A stretch of 64,000 bases of DNA from Polynucleobacter sp. (lineage in GTDB: Bacteria > Pseudomonadota > Gammaproteobacteria > Burkholderiales > Burkholderiaceae_D), in the NCBI GenBank assembly GCA_021737945.1, contig JAIPCX010000013.1:27567-91566 (forward strand), given 5' to 3'. The position numbers were made by a program, and so were the translations under genes. Of the stretch, positions 30,285-39,471 are shown one piece after another. Positions within the stretch are counted from its first letter, which is position 1. Every line of letters begins with the position of its first letter. Below the pieces are notes generated by a model, which had not been told where the DNA came from, searched no databases, and saw only the letters and a list, made by a program, of their open reading frames with translations.

Positions 30285-30334
30285 ATTACTGCGCTCGCTT
30301 TTCTCTACAACTCTCTATTGCACGGGTATTTTTC

Positions 30335-31141
30335 ATGTCACGCATAAAACAAACCTTCGATAAGCTTGCTTCACAAAAGAAGAAAGCGCTGATTCCTTTC
30401 ATCACCGCGGGCGATCCAGCGCCTGATATGACGGTCCCTTTAATGCACGCCTTAGTTAGAGGTGGAGCCGATATTTTGGAACTGGGTGTTCCTTTCTCGG
30501 ATCCTATGGCAGAAGGGCCAGTCATTCAGCGCGCCTGTGAGCGAGCATTGAAATTCGGTGTGGGCTTACGTGATGTGCTCGGCTACGTTCGGGAATTTCG
30601 TAAAGAAAATAAAGATACGCCTGTCGTGTTGATGGGTTATGCCAATCCGATTGAGCGTATGGGTGTTCCAACCTTCATCGCTGAATCTAAAGCAGCCGGT
30701 GTTGACGGTGCGATTGTGGTGGATTACCCGCCGGAAGAATGCGAAGAGTTTGCACGTGCATTGCGTGCAGCAGACATGGACCCAATTTTTCTGTTGGCGC
30801 CAACGTCCTCTGAACAACGCATACGTCAAGTGGCAGAAATTAGTAGCGGCTTTTCGTATTACGTCTCTTTGCGTGGCGTAACCGGAGCAGCGCACATCGA
30901 CACCACCGAAGTGGCTAACCGAATTGCTGAAATTCGTAAGCACGTCAAACTGCCGATTGGTGTGGGTTTTGGTATTCGTGATGCCCAAACAGCCAAAGCA
31001 GTGGCTTCGGTGTCCGATGCGGTGGTGATTGGAAGTCGCATCATCCAAGAATTGGAAAACACACCCAAAGACAAGGCCGTCGCAGCGGTTCAGGAATTTT
31101 TGTCGGGAATCCGCACTGCTATCGACGAATTATCGGCCTGA
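30335..31141 (+). CDS. trpA: Tryptophan synthase alpha chain
   Basis: A 268-residue (beta/alpha)8 subunit that cleaves indole-3-glycerol phosphate to indole, which is channelled to TrpB. The catalytic Glu is in [20 protein letters not shown] and the catalytic Asp in [25 protein letters not shown] and the phosphate-binding [22 protein letters not shown] are in place. Length is normal. The DNA methyltransferase gene that some Burkholderiales carry between trpB and trpA is absent here. An eight-copy 10-bp tandem repeat follows before accD. Confidence 0.97.
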   Translation: MSRIKQTFDKLASQKKKALIPFITAGDPAPDMTVPLMHALVRGGADILELGVPFSDPMAEGPVIQRACERALKFGVGLRDVLGYVREFRKENKDTPVVLMGYANPIERMGVPTFIAESKAAGVDGAIVVDYPPEECEEFARALRAADMDPIFLLAPTSSEQRIRQVAEISSGFSYYVSLRGVTGAAHIDTTEVANRIAEIRKHVKLPIGVGFGIRDAQTAKAVASVSDAVVIGSRIIQELENTPKDKAVAAVQEFLSGIRTAIDELSA

Positions 31142-31208
31142 TGTTTGGTTTAAATTAGCTATCAAATACCAAGCTGACAGCTGCCATGGGCGCCGGTTAC
31201 AATACGAC

Positions 31209-31288
31209 ACAACGCGGCACAACGCGGCACAACGCGGCACAACGCGGCACAACGCGGCACAACGCGGCACAACGCGGCACAACGCGGC
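31209..31288. repeat. 10-bp tandem repeat, eight copies (ACAACGCGGC)
   Basis: The unit ACAACGCGGC is repeated eight times without a mismatch between trpA and accD, ending 29 bases before the accD ATG. The unit length is about one helical turn and is not a multiple of three. The repeat creates an open frame (31029-31421) whose protein is a repeat of TTRHNAAQRG; I take that as a by-product. Its perfection suggests recent expansion and likely copy-number variation between strains. It sits where the accD promoter or leader would be. Confidence 0.95.
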
Positions 31289-31317
31289 CACCAGTCGCTT
31301 AATGAAAGAGAGCCCCC

Positions 31318-32190
31318 ATGAGCTGGCTAGAGAAATTGCTCCCCCCTCGTATTCAACGCTCCGATGCGTCGACTCGCCGTTCCGTTCCGGAAGGCTTGTG
31401 GGTCAAATGTCCTTCCTGTGAAGCGGTGCTGTATCGGACTGATTTGGAATCAAATCAGCAGGTCTGCCCCAAGTGTGATCATCACATGCGCATACGCGCA
31501 CGTGAGCGACTTGATGCTTTGCTCGATCAAGAAGGTCGCTATGAAATCGGTCAGGAAATTTTGCCGGTTGATACACTCAAATTCAAAGATTCAAAAAAAT
31601 ATCCAGAACGTCTGAAATCTGCCTTAGATGCCACTGGTGAAACCGACGCATTGATCGTCTTGGGCGGCGCCATCATGACATTACCTGTTGTGGTTGCCTG
31701 TTTCGAATTCGAATTTATGGGTGGGTCGATGGGTGCCGTGGTGGGTGAGCGTTTTGTTCGTGGCGCGCAGACAGCGCTGGAGCAAAAAGTACCTTTCATC
31801 TGCATTACTGCAACCGGCGGTGCGCGCATGCAAGAAGGTTTGCTGTCGCTGATGCAAATGGCTAAAACTACGTCGATGCTGACTAAGCTGGCCGAAAAAA
31901 AATTGCCGTTTATTTCGGTGTTAACTGATCCTACGATGGGCGGTGTATCAGCATCGTTTGCCTTTATGGGTGATGTGGTGATTGCTGAACCTAAAGCCTT
32001 GATTGGTTTTGCGGGCCCGCGCGTGATTGAAAATACCGTTCGCGAAAAACTTCCCGAAGGTTTTCAGCGCTCCGAATTTATCATTCAAAAAGGCGCTATC
32101 GATATGATTGTTGATAGACGCAAGATGCGTGAAGAAATTGCTCGACTATTGGCGCTGCTGCAAAACCAGCCGCCTGAAGTTCTTGCCTGA
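31318..32190 (+). CDS. accD: Acetyl-CoA carboxylase carboxyltransferase beta subunit
   Basis: A 290-residue subunit that with AccA transfers the carboxyl group from biotin to acetyl-CoA, the first committed step of fatty acid synthesis. A Cys4 zinc ribbon is at about residues 29-51 ([15 protein letters not shown] and CPKCDHHMR). The crotonase-fold part has [34 protein letters not shown], and the oxyanion and CoA-binding [19 protein letters not shown]. Length is as expected. It follows the 10-bp tandem repeat and precedes folC, the common accD-folC pairing in Proteobacteria. Confidence 0.97.
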   Translation: MSWLEKLLPPRIQRSDASTRRSVPEGLWVKCPSCEAVLYRTDLESNQQVCPKCDHHMRIRARERLDALLDQEGRYEIGQEILPVDTLKFKDSKKYPERLKSALDATGETDALIVLGGAIMTLPVVVACFEFEFMGGSMGAVVGERFVRGAQTALEQKVPFICITATGGARMQEGLLSLMQMAKTTSMLTKLAEKKLPFISVLTDPTMGGVSASFAFMGDVVIAEPKALIGFAGPRVIENTVREKLPEGFQRSEFIIQKGAIDMIVDRRKMREEIARLLALLQNQPPEVLA

Positions 32191-32212
32191 ATTTCATCTC
32201 ATGCCGATCAAT

Positions 32213-32235
32213 CCGGGCAGGCTGTCCGGGTTTTT
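32213..32235 (+). terminator. Probable terminator after accD
   Basis: CCGGGC pairs with GTCCGG across a short loop (AGGCT), followed by GTTTTTC. It lies 23 bases after the accD stop and ahead of folC. Confidence 0.55.
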
Positions 32236-32268
32236 CATTTTTATCTCAGCTAATTCGATCTGATTTCC

Positions 32269-33564
32269 ATGCACGCCACTAATATGTCACTCAACGATTG
32301 GCTGCTGCGCTTAGAAAGCATGCATCCAAAAGCCATCGATATGGGGCTCGATCGTGTTGCTGCAGTTGCGCAAATACTCGGCTTAACATTTAGCTGTCCT
32401 GTGATTACCGTGGGCGGTACCAATGGCAAGGGTTCCACGTGTGCCATGCTCGAATCTATCCTGATGCAGGGTGGTTACCGGGTTGGTTTGTATACCTCGC
32501 CCCACATACTGCATTTCAATGAGCGCGCACGTATCAATGGTGAATTAGTCAGTGATGACTCTTTATGTGCTGCGTTTGAAAAAGTCGACGCAGCACGCCG
32601 TGACATATCGCTGACCTATTTTGAATTTTCAACACTAGCTATTTTGTTGCTGTTTGTCGAAGCCGGTCTCGATGCGGTGATTCTTGAGGTGGGTCTGGGA
32701 GGTCGACTAGACGCTGTCAATATTATTGATGCCGATGTCGCGATTGTGACTAGCGTGGATCTCGACCATCAATATTACCTAGGTGACACGCGTGAAGCGA
32801 TCGGTTTTGAGAAAGCCGGTATTTATCGCGCTGGCCGCGCCGCCATTTGCAGCGATCCTGCGCCACCTGCATCGCTCATAGACCACGCCACAAAAATCGG
32901 TGCCGATCTCTGGCTGTTTGGGCGTGACTTTAATTATTCTGGTGATCGACAGCAATGGAACTATGGCGGACGCAGTCTGCGCCGTAATTCACTAGCCTAT
33001 CCCAGTCTGCGTGGTGCCAACCAATTGCTCAACGCTAGCGCGGCCTTAGCGGCGTTGGAAGCCTTGCGGGATCGCTTGCCCTTAGGTGCGCAAGAGGTGC
33101 GCAATGGTTTGGTGATGGTCGAGTTGCCCGGTCGTTTTCAGGTGTTGCCGGGGCGACCGCAAGTCATACTGGACGTGGCACATAATCCGCATGCCGCTGC
33201 CACATTGGCCCAAAATTTAGACAGCATGGGTTTTTTTCCCTTTACTTATGCCATCTTTGGGGCGATGTCGGACAAGGATGTGCTTGGGGTGATTTCTCAC
33301 TTAAAAGACAAGATCGATCATTGGTATCTCACCGGACTACCGCTGGATCGTGCCGCCGATACTCAGTATTTAGCGGACTGTCTGCGGCAAGCAGGAGTGC
33401 AAGAGAGTACCGAGAAGGGCGCTGAATGCACCATTCGGCACTTTTCCAACCCACAAGAGGCGATTATCGAAGCTAAGAGACTAGCCACTGAGAATGATAG
33501 AATTGCGGTCTTCGGATCATTCCTCACAGTCGCCGGTGTCATGGCTCTTAAAACGACTGATTGA
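32269..33564 (+). CDS. folC: Folylpolyglutamate/dihydrofolate synthase
   Basis: A 431-residue ATP-dependent ligase that adds glutamate to dihydropteroate and to folates. The P-loop is ITVGGTNGKGSTCAMLESIL; the Mur-ligase-like motifs YTSPHILHFNERARINGE, LEVGLGGRLDAVN and DVAHNPHAAATLAQNLD follow. The ATG at 32269 is used; ATG 32284 (MSLNDWL) is equally possible. It is followed by a SPOR-domain gene 46 bases on, the folC-dedD order widespread in Proteobacteria. Confidence 0.95.
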   Translation: MHATNMSLNDWLLRLESMHPKAIDMGLDRVAAVAQILGLTFSCPVITVGGTNGKGSTCAMLESILMQGGYRVGLYTSPHILHFNERARINGELVSDDSLCAAFEKVDAARRDISLTYFEFSTLAILLLFVEAGLDAVILEVGLGGRLDAVNIIDADVAIVTSVDLDHQYYLGDTREAIGFEKAGIYRAGRAAICSDPAPPASLIDHATKIGADLWLFGRDFNYSGDRQQWNYGGRSLRRNSLAYPSLRGANQLLNASAALAALEALRDRLPLGAQEVRNGLVMVELPGRFQVLPGRPQVILDVAHNPHAAATLAQNLDSMGFFPFTYAIFGAMSDKDVLGVISHLKDKIDHWYLTGLPLDRAADTQYLADCLRQAGVQESTEKGAECTIRHFSNPQEAIIEAKRLATENDRIAVFGSFLTVAGVMALKTTD

Positions 33565-33610
33565 GCCTCGCTTGTTGCAAATATTTTCAGGTAATTAGAC
33601 GATTCATTTT

Positions 33611-34363
33611 ATGGGTTTGTTTTCGTTCTCAGGCAAGGGCAAGCAGGACGCCGACGATGATCTTGACGTCCCGGTAAGGCCCGGGCGTCGTGGTAGCAAG
33701 GCGCAGGAAGAGGAACCTATCGATCCCATGCTGCCGGAAAAAAAGCGTGCGCGCCGTCGTTTGATCGGTGCTAGCGCTTTGGTGCTTGCGGCTATCATCG
33801 GATTGCCGATGATTTTTGATTCCGAACCCAAGCCACTCGCCGACGATATCGCCATACAAATTCCATCCCGCGACAAACCGGGTGCAGCGCCTAATTCACC
33901 GAGCGCGATGGCGCCGCTTCCAGTACCGTTGGTTGAACCGAAAAAAGCGTTAATCGCGCCCCCGACAAGTAGCTGGACTGAACCAAAAGTTGAGTCCAAG
34001 GCTGAAGCAAAGACTGAGTCTGCCCCCACGGCTGTAGCAAACGACAAAACGTCGGCGGCAGAGAATGTGAAGCCATCCGGTGAGAAAGCCGCTCAAAAAT
34101 CAACTGAGCGGGCAAGCGCAGAAAAAGTACCAAGTTCGCGCTTTATTTTGCAGGTGGCGGCGGTAGCCACTAAGACCAAAGCAGACGAATTGCAGACGAA
34201 ATTAAAACAGGCAGGAATTAAGTCGTATTCGCAAAAAATCAGCACCAAGGATGGCGAGCGTTATCGAATACGCGTAGGTCCTTACGGTAGTCGTGATGAA
34301 GCAGACAAAATGCGAACGCGCCTGATTAAAATGGGTCTTTCGGTAGCGGTTCAGTCGGTATAA
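33611..34363 (+). CDS. SPOR domain protein (DedD-like)
   Basis: A 250-residue single-pass inner-membrane protein. A cytoplasmic Arg/Lys/Glu-rich N-terminus is followed by a transmembrane helix at about residues 52-70 (LIGASALVLAAIIGLPMIF), a long Pro/Ala/Lys-rich periplasmic linker, and a C-terminal SPOR domain (about 173-250: RFILQVAAVATKTKADELQ, RYRIRVGPYGSRDEADKM). SPOR domains bind denuded peptidoglycan at the division septum; DedD helps constriction with FtsN. The gene lies between folC and purF, where cvpA normally intervenes; cvpA is missing here. Confidence 0.93.
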   Translation: MGLFSFSGKGKQDADDDLDVPVRPGRRGSKAQEEEPIDPMLPEKKRARRRLIGASALVLAAIIGLPMIFDSEPKPLADDIAIQIPSRDKPGAAPNSPSAMAPLPVPLVEPKKALIAPPTSSWTEPKVESKAEAKTESAPTAVANDKTSAAENVKPSGEKAAQKSTERASAEKVPSSRFILQVAAVATKTKADELQTKLKQAGIKSYSQKISTKDGERYRIRVGPYGSRDEADKMRTRLIKMGLSVAVQSV

Positions 34364-34400
34364 GTTTTTCTTCTCTGGGTAGTTTTTGAGGGAGTCAGCG

Positions 34401-35918
34401 ATGTGTGGCATTGTCGGTGTCGTTTCGCATGGTCCGGTTAACCAGATCATTTATGATGCATTGCTGCTTTTGCAGCATCGCGGTCAAGATGCTGCGGGAA
34501 TTGCAACCAGCCATGGTAGTGCGTTCAGCATGCACAAGGCCAACGGTTTAGTTCGTGATGTATTCCGCACTCGTAATATGCGTTCACTTCCTGGTAACTC
34601 AGGTATCGGTCAGTGCCGTTATCCAACCGCCGGGTCGTTCAGTGAGGAAGAAGCTCAGCCGTTTTACGTGAATGCACCTTTCGGTATTACCTTGGCTCAC
34701 AACGGTAATCTGACCAATGCGGACCAATTAAAAATTGAAATGTTCCGCAATGACCGACGACATATCAATACCGATTCCGATTCCGAAGTTTTGCTGAATG
34801 TGTTGGCGCATGAGATTCAGCAAGCCACCACTGGTTTACTGCTAGATCCAGCCGTTATTTTTAAGGCAGTATCCGCGCTCCATCTTCGTGTACGTGGTTC
34901 GTATGCGGTGGTATCACAGATTGCGGGTTATGGATTACTTGCATTTCGTGATCCGTACGGTATTCGTCCTCTATGCATAGGTTTCAACGACACCGATCGC
35001 GGACCCGAGTACGTGGTGGCAAGCGAGTCAGTTGCGCTGGAAGGTTTGGGTTTTCATTTCTTACGCGATGTGATGCCTGGTGAAGCGATTTTCATCGACA
35101 ACGATGGCAAGCTCTACAACCAGCAATGCGCCAAGAATCCGACACTTAATCCCTGTGCTTTCGAGTTTGTTTATCTAGCTCGCCCCGATTCAGTGATTGA
35201 TGGTGCATCGGTGTACGCGACGCGTTTACGTATGGGCGAGCATCTCGCTGAAAAAATTCGTAAACAATTTCGTGACGGTGAAATTGATGTGGTCATGCCG
35301 ATTCCTGATTCATCTCGGCCTGCCGCGATGGAGCTAGCGCTAAAACTTAATTTGCATTATCGCGAAGGCTTCATTAAAAATCGTTACATCGGTCGCACCT
35401 TCATCATGCCAGGTCAGGGCGTGCGCAGCAAATCAGTACGACAGAAATTGAATGCCATTAGTTCGGAATTCAAAGGTAAGAGTGTTTTATTGGTTGACGA
35501 TTCCATCGTGCGCGGCACTACTAGTCGCGAGATCGTGCAAATGGCGCGTGATTCAGGTGCTAAGCGCGTGATTTTTGCTTCGGCTGCCCCACCAGTAAAA
35601 TATCCGAATGTGTATGGCATTGATATGCCAACCCGCAATGAGTTGATTGCTTACGGACGTACCGAAGAAGAAGTGTGTCGCGAAATTACGGCTGATGCAT
35701 TGGTCTATCAAGATATTGAAGCGATGAAGCGTTCCATTACCGATGTGAACCCGCTGCTGAAAAAATTTGAGGCTTCATGCTTTGATGGCGAATACATCAC
35801 CGGCGATATTTCGCGTGATTACCTTGATAAGGTTGAGTACGCCCGTCAACATCCCAAAGTCATTATGGAAGATATCGTTAGAACGCAGCTCAACCTGAAC
35901 CTGGCACAAATCGAATAA
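34401..35918 (+). CDS. purF: Amidophosphoribosyltransferase
   Basis: A 505-residue enzyme for the first step of purine synthesis, moving glutamine amide nitrogen to PRPP. The start at 34401 gives MCGIVGVVSHG, so Cys2 becomes the N-terminal nucleophile after Met removal; no propeptide is needed, as in E. coli-type enzymes. GGGAG precedes it. The glutaminase domain has QHRGQDAAGIATSHG and GQCRYPTAGSFSEEEAQPF; the PRPP site is SVLLVDDSIVRGTTSREIV. The frame upstream to 34386 (MRESA) is not the start. It follows the SPOR gene by 37 bases. Confidence 0.98.
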   Translation: MCGIVGVVSHGPVNQIIYDALLLLQHRGQDAAGIATSHGSAFSMHKANGLVRDVFRTRNMRSLPGNSGIGQCRYPTAGSFSEEEAQPFYVNAPFGITLAHNGNLTNADQLKIEMFRNDRRHINTDSDSEVLLNVLAHEIQQATTGLLLDPAVIFKAVSALHLRVRGSYAVVSQIAGYGLLAFRDPYGIRPLCIGFNDTDRGPEYVVASESVALEGLGFHFLRDVMPGEAIFIDNDGKLYNQQCAKNPTLNPCAFEFVYLARPDSVIDGASVYATRLRMGEHLAEKIRKQFRDGEIDVVMPIPDSSRPAAMELALKLNLHYREGFIKNRYIGRTFIMPGQGVRSKSVRQKLNAISSEFKGKSVLLVDDSIVRGTTSREIVQMARDSGAKRVIFASAAPPVKYPNVYGIDMPTRNELIAYGRTEEEVCREITADALVYQDIEAMKRSITDVNPLLKKFEASCFDGEYITGDISRDYLDKVEYARQHPKVIMEDIVRTQLNLNLAQIE

Positions 35919-35952
35919 AAATTTTAGATACCCGGGCAGTACAAGGGATTCC

Positions 35953-37194
35953 ATGAACGACGGAAAAAAATTCGGCTTCACCACCACCATACTTCACAGC
36001 GACCGCCAAAAGCCCATCGAGCACGGCTCGCTGCACAAACCTATTCATACAGCCGTTGCCTACGGCTACCGCGATGCGCGTGAATTAGCGGATGTTTTTC
36101 AGGGTAAGAAACCCGGCTATCGTTATGGCCGTCAAGGTAATCCTACCGTTACCGCTTTAGAAGAAAAAATCACGCGCATGGAAGAGGGTGTTTCAACCCT
36201 GTGCTTTGCAACCGGTATGGCAGCGGTTGGCGCATTGATGCAAGGCTTGTTGCGCGCGGGAGATCATGTTGTTTCGTCTGCTTTTTTGTTTGGTAATACG
36301 AATAGCCTGTGGCAAACCGTTGATCTACAGGGCATGCCCGTTAGCTTTGTGGATGCAACCGATGTCGGCAACGTAGAGCGTGCACTCAAGCCAACGACGC
36401 GTATGGTGTTCGTTGAAACTATCGCAAATCCACGCACACAAGTTGCCGATCTGGCGCGACTAGGTGCCTTGTGTCGTGAGCGTGGCATTCTCTACGTGGT
36501 TGATAACACGATCACGTCGCCCTATTTATTCTGCCCTAAGAAAGTCGGTGCAAGCTTAGTAGTTAACGCGTTGACTAAGGCGATCGGTGGTCATGGCAAT
36601 GCCTTAGGCGGCAGTTTGACGGACACGGGATTGTTCGATTGGAGTCACTATCCGAACATCGCCGAAAGCTATAAGCGCTTTGCACCGGCACAGTGGGGTA
36701 TGGCGCAACTACGCGCTAAAGCATTGCGAGATTTTGGTGGAGCACTGGGTCCTGAAGCTGCGCATCATTTGGCCGTAGGATCGGAGACCATGGCTTTACG
36801 CATAGAGCGTGAATCGTCAACCGCGCTTGCTCTAGCGAGTATGTTGTCGGCCGATGCTCGAGTCGCTGCGGTGTATTACCCCGGTTTGCCAACTCATCCG
36901 CAGCATGCGATTGCTAAGCAGTTATTTCGCGCCTACGGAGGTTTACTCAGCTTTGAATTAAAAGAAGGGTTCGATTGTTTCGACTACTTAAATCGCTTAA
37001 AGATCGCTATACCTGCAAGTAATCTGGGGGACACTCGTACGCTGGTGATTCCAGTCGCGCATACGATTTACCATGAGATGGGGCAGGCGCGTCGTGCCAG
37101 CATGGGCATAGCCGAATCATTGATTCGAGTATCGGTAGGTATTGAAGATACCGCCGATCTGCTCGACGATTTTAAGCAAGCGCTTAACGATTAA
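35953..37194 (+). CDS. Cystathionine gamma-synthase family PLP enzyme
   Basis: A 413-residue Cys/Met metabolism PLP protein. The PLP lysine is in VVNALTKAIGGHGNALGGS; YRYGRQGNPTVTALEEKITR and CFATGMAAVGALMQG are the usual tyrosine/arginine and phosphate-binding segments. Its N-terminus (FGFTTTILHSDRQ, EHGSLHKPIHTAVAYGYRDA) matches a Burkholderiales group lying next to purF that databases call cystathionine gamma-synthase family or MetZ-like. The reaction (cystathionine synthase, sulfhydrylase, or gamma-lyase) cannot be decided here. It starts 34 bases after purF. A typical MetY is encoded elsewhere in the window, so this is likely not the main homocysteine producer. Confidence 0.82.
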   Translation: MNDGKKFGFTTTILHSDRQKPIEHGSLHKPIHTAVAYGYRDARELADVFQGKKPGYRYGRQGNPTVTALEEKITRMEEGVSTLCFATGMAAVGALMQGLLRAGDHVVSSAFLFGNTNSLWQTVDLQGMPVSFVDATDVGNVERALKPTTRMVFVETIANPRTQVADLARLGALCRERGILYVVDNTITSPYLFCPKKVGASLVVNALTKAIGGHGNALGGSLTDTGLFDWSHYPNIAESYKRFAPAQWGMAQLRAKALRDFGGALGPEAAHHLAVGSETMALRIERESSTALALASMLSADARVAAVYYPGLPTHPQHAIAKQLFRAYGGLLSFELKEGFDCFDYLNRLKIAIPASNLGDTRTLVIPVAHTIYHEMGQARRASMGIAESLIRVSVGIEDTADLLDDFKQALND

Positions 37195-37218
37195 CGTTTA
37201 AAAGCTAACTTTTAAACG
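37195..37218. terminator. Symmetric hairpin between convergent genes
   Basis: CGTTTAAAAG (37195-37204) pairs perfectly with CTTTTAAACG (37209-37218), with loop CTAA. It lies directly after the stop at 37194 and faces the convergent LOG gene. No U-tract follows on either strand, so it may be a weak or bidirectional terminator. Confidence 0.4.
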
Positions 37219-37266
37219 CTAACGTTCTTGCTACAACGTAGCCTTAGTTAGTTGCCTGCGTCGAGA

Positions 37267-37875
37267 TCATGGCCCCAATGTTTGGGCGCGTTGGCGGCTT
37301 AACCAACTCACTCCTTCCGGCATAGTAAAATTTTTTAACTCCGCAATGAGTGGGTCTGGCTCTGTCTCCACCAGTAATAAATCTTTATGCTCAGCGCGCA
37401 AAAATCCTTGCGATGTTTGATGACGAAGAAATTCAATCAGTGGGTCGTAAAAACCTGCAACGTTGAGTAGTCCGATAGGTTTTTCATGAAAACCTAGTTG
37501 AGCCCAAGTCAGCGTTTCGAATAATTCTTCTAGTGTGCCTATGCCGCCCGGCATAGCGATGAAACCGTCGGCATGCTCAGCCATTAGCGCTTTACGTTCA
37601 TGCATATCCTTGACGACTAGCAGCCGTGTTAGACGTTCATGGCCTACCTCAGTATCCATCAATGCTTTAGGAATCACCCCCGTGACTTCACCGCCGGCAT
37701 CAAGAACAGCGTCGGCCACGATACCCATCAGCCCGACATGACCGCCGCCATATACGAGCGATAAATTGTGTTTAACGAGCGCGCGGCCTAGTGCTTTAGC
37801 CGCATCGGCATAAACCGGATTGTTGCCTTTAGCGGAGCCGCAATAGACGCAAACAGAGCGGAATTTTTTCGTCAT
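37267..37875 (-). CDS. LOG family Rossmann-fold protein (TIGR00730)
   Basis: A 202-residue protein of the LOG (lonely guy) family, often misnamed lysine decarboxylase. Proven members are cytokinin riboside 5'-monophosphate phosphoribohydrolases, or cleave AMP and related nucleotides (PpnN). Motifs: SVCVYCGSAKGNNPVYADAA, LVYGGGHVGLMGIVADAVL, and the active-site PGGIGTLEELFETLTWAQLG. The length fits type I LOGs. It is divergent from the TetR regulator at 38020, with 144 bases between, so that regulator might control it, which is inference. Confidence 0.9.
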   Translation of the reverse strand: MTKKFRSVCVYCGSAKGNNPVYADAAKALGRALVKHNLSLVYGGGHVGLMGIVADAVLDAGGEVTGVIPKALMDTEVGHERLTRLLVVKDMHERKALMAEHADGFIAMPGGIGTLEELFETLTWAQLGFHEKPIGLLNVAGFYDPLIEFLRHQTSQGFLRAEHKDLLLVETEPDPLIAELKNFTMPEGVSWLSRQRAQTLGP

Positions 37876-38019
37876 ATTTTTTATTAAATAAAAATTATAA
37901 GTTTCACACTATTCGCTATAAGGTAACTTTAGTGTTATCAAAGAAGTAAATTCGCTCAATTCAGTTCGCGTGCCGTATAATCTGCCCACTTTAATACTGC
38001 GCGGCCTTCATCGCAACCG

Positions 38020-38625
38020 ATGAGTACAGAACCCAAACTATCCTTTAAGCAGCAACAATTGATCGTTCGTGAGAACGCTATCGTTGACGCTACCAACAAT
38101 TTGTTGGCGAAAAAAGGTTTCGAAATGATGACGATGGACGAGGTCGCTGCCGAAGTGGGCATCGCCAAAGCCAGTCTATACAAACACTTTCCTTCGAAAG
38201 AAGCGTTAGCTGCCGCAGCTATGATTCGGCTGCTTGAAAACACACTCGCTTTTGTTCGCGGCCTGTCATCTGAACAAGCTGCCTTAGATCAGTTAAAGAG
38301 TGTATTGCAGTGGGCGCTAGAAATTCGCATGAAAGGTGGCTTGCCTACGCTACCTACTGAAAATACCAGTCTGCGTGAAACATTGTTGAATAACACGCGC
38401 TACATCAGCCGTTTGATGGACTTGAATGAATTGATGGGTCAGACGATTGAGCGTGCCAAATCCGATGGCGCTATACGCAAAGATTTACCGACTGAAGTCG
38501 TGCTGTTCACCATCTACTCGCGCTCGTGCGACCCAACGCTGGATTACCTTCGCATGGGTGATCAATACAGTGAAGACCAGGTGATTGAATTCTTGATGTC
38601 GACCTGCTTTAACGGTCTGCAGTAA
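38020..38625 (+). CDS. TetR/AcrR family transcriptional regulator
   Basis: A 201-residue regulator. The N-terminal helix-turn-helix (residues about 18-64) has the pattern ENAIVDATNNLLAKKGFEMM, then EVAAEVGIAKASLYKHFPSK and EALAAAA, which is typical TetR. The C-terminal ligand-binding part is helical without recognisable ligand contacts. It is divergent from the LOG-family gene. Such proteins usually repress their neighbours and themselves; the inducer is unknown. A clean terminator follows at 38651. Confidence 0.9.
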   Translation: MSTEPKLSFKQQQLIVRENAIVDATNNLLAKKGFEMMTMDEVAAEVGIAKASLYKHFPSKEALAAAAMIRLLENTLAFVRGLSSEQAALDQLKSVLQWALEIRMKGGLPTLPTENTSLRETLLNNTRYISRLMDLNELMGQTIERAKSDGAIRKDLPTEVVLFTIYSRSCDPTLDYLRMGDQYSEDQVIEFLMSTCFNGLQ

Positions 38626-38650
38626 TCCTTAATTTATGAAGTTGTCTGAA

Positions 38651-38674
38651 CGCCTGGTTTAACCAGGCGTTTTT
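38651..38674 (+). terminator. Rho-independent terminator
   Basis: CGCCTGGTT and AACCAGGCG form a perfect 9-base-pair hairpin with almost no loop, followed by TTTTTG. It ends the TetR gene, 25 bases after the stop. Confidence 0.85.
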
Positions 38675-38716
38675 GTTTTCGTGGGTTGCAGACAGATAAG
38701 GTCGTAGTTAGCGTTT

Positions 38717-39268
38717 TTATTTTTCTTCGCTAGCGATTGGTTCATCGTCTTTGGTTTTGTTTATGCTTTGCACTGTGACTAAACGAGTACCAGCCCAACG
38801 ATCATGCAAAAACTGATGGTCTGGATGTAAACGCGATGCCGCTGCCCACAGAACAACATTGATCGCGGGTAGAACCAACAGCATCCATCCTTGCACACCT
38901 AAAAAACGAGCCGCCGCCATACCCGGTAAAAACCACAACCAAGACAAGGCGTAGCGCGCCAGCGCGCGTTTCCATGTAACGGGTAAGCCGTGGCGATCGA
39001 CTAAACGAATGTTCCAGGTTTTCATGGCCAATGTTTGGCCGCCATGCGTCCAGATCCAGCAAAAATACATACCCAGCACCACAAATAACCAGTCCTGAAG
39101 AGCATCGCGCAGATATAGCGCATGTCGTTGCTGAAACAGCGTTGAAAATGCCCACGTTGCAATGAATAGAACGCCAAGTAGCAGCATAGCCTCGTAGACC
39201 ATGCAAAGTAGTCGTTTCCTCAAGCTAGCACTAGGAAGCGGGGTGATATCGGTGGGTAGGGAATTCAT
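38717..39268 (-). CDS. RDD family membrane protein
   Basis: A 183-residue protein from ATG 39268 (MNSLPTDITPLPSASLRKRL). The RDD family, named for conserved Arg-Asp-Asp, has unknown function, possibly transport. Here the pattern ASLRKRLLCMVYEAMLLLGV replaces the usual R...DD, and the rest (TLAMKTWNIRLVDRHGLPVT, then ARYALSW) matches the family well. Four hydrophobic segments are visible. The frame continues upstream to 39325 but without family resemblance. It is divergent from the ilv leader. Confidence 0.8.
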   Translation of the reverse strand: MNSLPTDITPLPSASLRKRLLCMVYEAMLLLGVLFIATWAFSTLFQQRHALYLRDALQDWLFVVLGMYFCWIWTHGGQTLAMKTWNIRLVDRHGLPVTWKRALARYALSWLWFLPGMAAARFLGVQGWMLLVLPAINVVLWAAASRLHPDHQFLHDRWAGTRLVTVQSINKTKDDEPIASEEK

Positions 39269-39351
39269 GAGGCGGAGATAAGCGTGAGAGGGGTAGTAAC
39301 GTACCAGAACGAGCATTTTACGCATTCGAATCAGGTGCAGATTTTAAGCTA

Positions 39352-39399
39352 ATGACCACTGCTATTTTGGCAATAGTTAAGACTCTGTTCAATTCATGA
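39352..39399 (+). CDS. Candidate ilv leader peptide
   Basis: A 15-codon ORF, MTTAILAIVKTLFNS, upstream of the ilvI-ilvH-ilvC operon. Five of 15 codons are for Ile, Leu or Val, in the cluster ILAIV, the amino acids made by the operon. AAGACT inside the ORF (39379-39384) pairs with AGTCTT just after its stop (39401-39406), and a terminator-like hairpin follows at 39472. This fits attenuation by ribosome stalling, but there is no clear Shine-Dalgarno and the antiterminator is not evident. Confidence 0.4.
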   Translation: MTTAILAIVKTLFNS

Positions 39400-39471
39400 A
39401 AAGTCTTGATTTCAAAGGCTTTTTCCAAGATTCTCCTTGACCTTCGTGCTGCAACGCATTAACGTATCGTT

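Noticed and set aside
31209..31288. Tandem repeat as a CRISPR array
   Set aside because: The 10-bp units are directly adjacent with no spacers, and no cas genes are present.
31029..31421. 130-codon ORF with TTRHNAAQRG repeats
   Set aside because: Produced by the 10-bp tandem DNA repeat and by overlap with trpA and accD; no evidence of translation.
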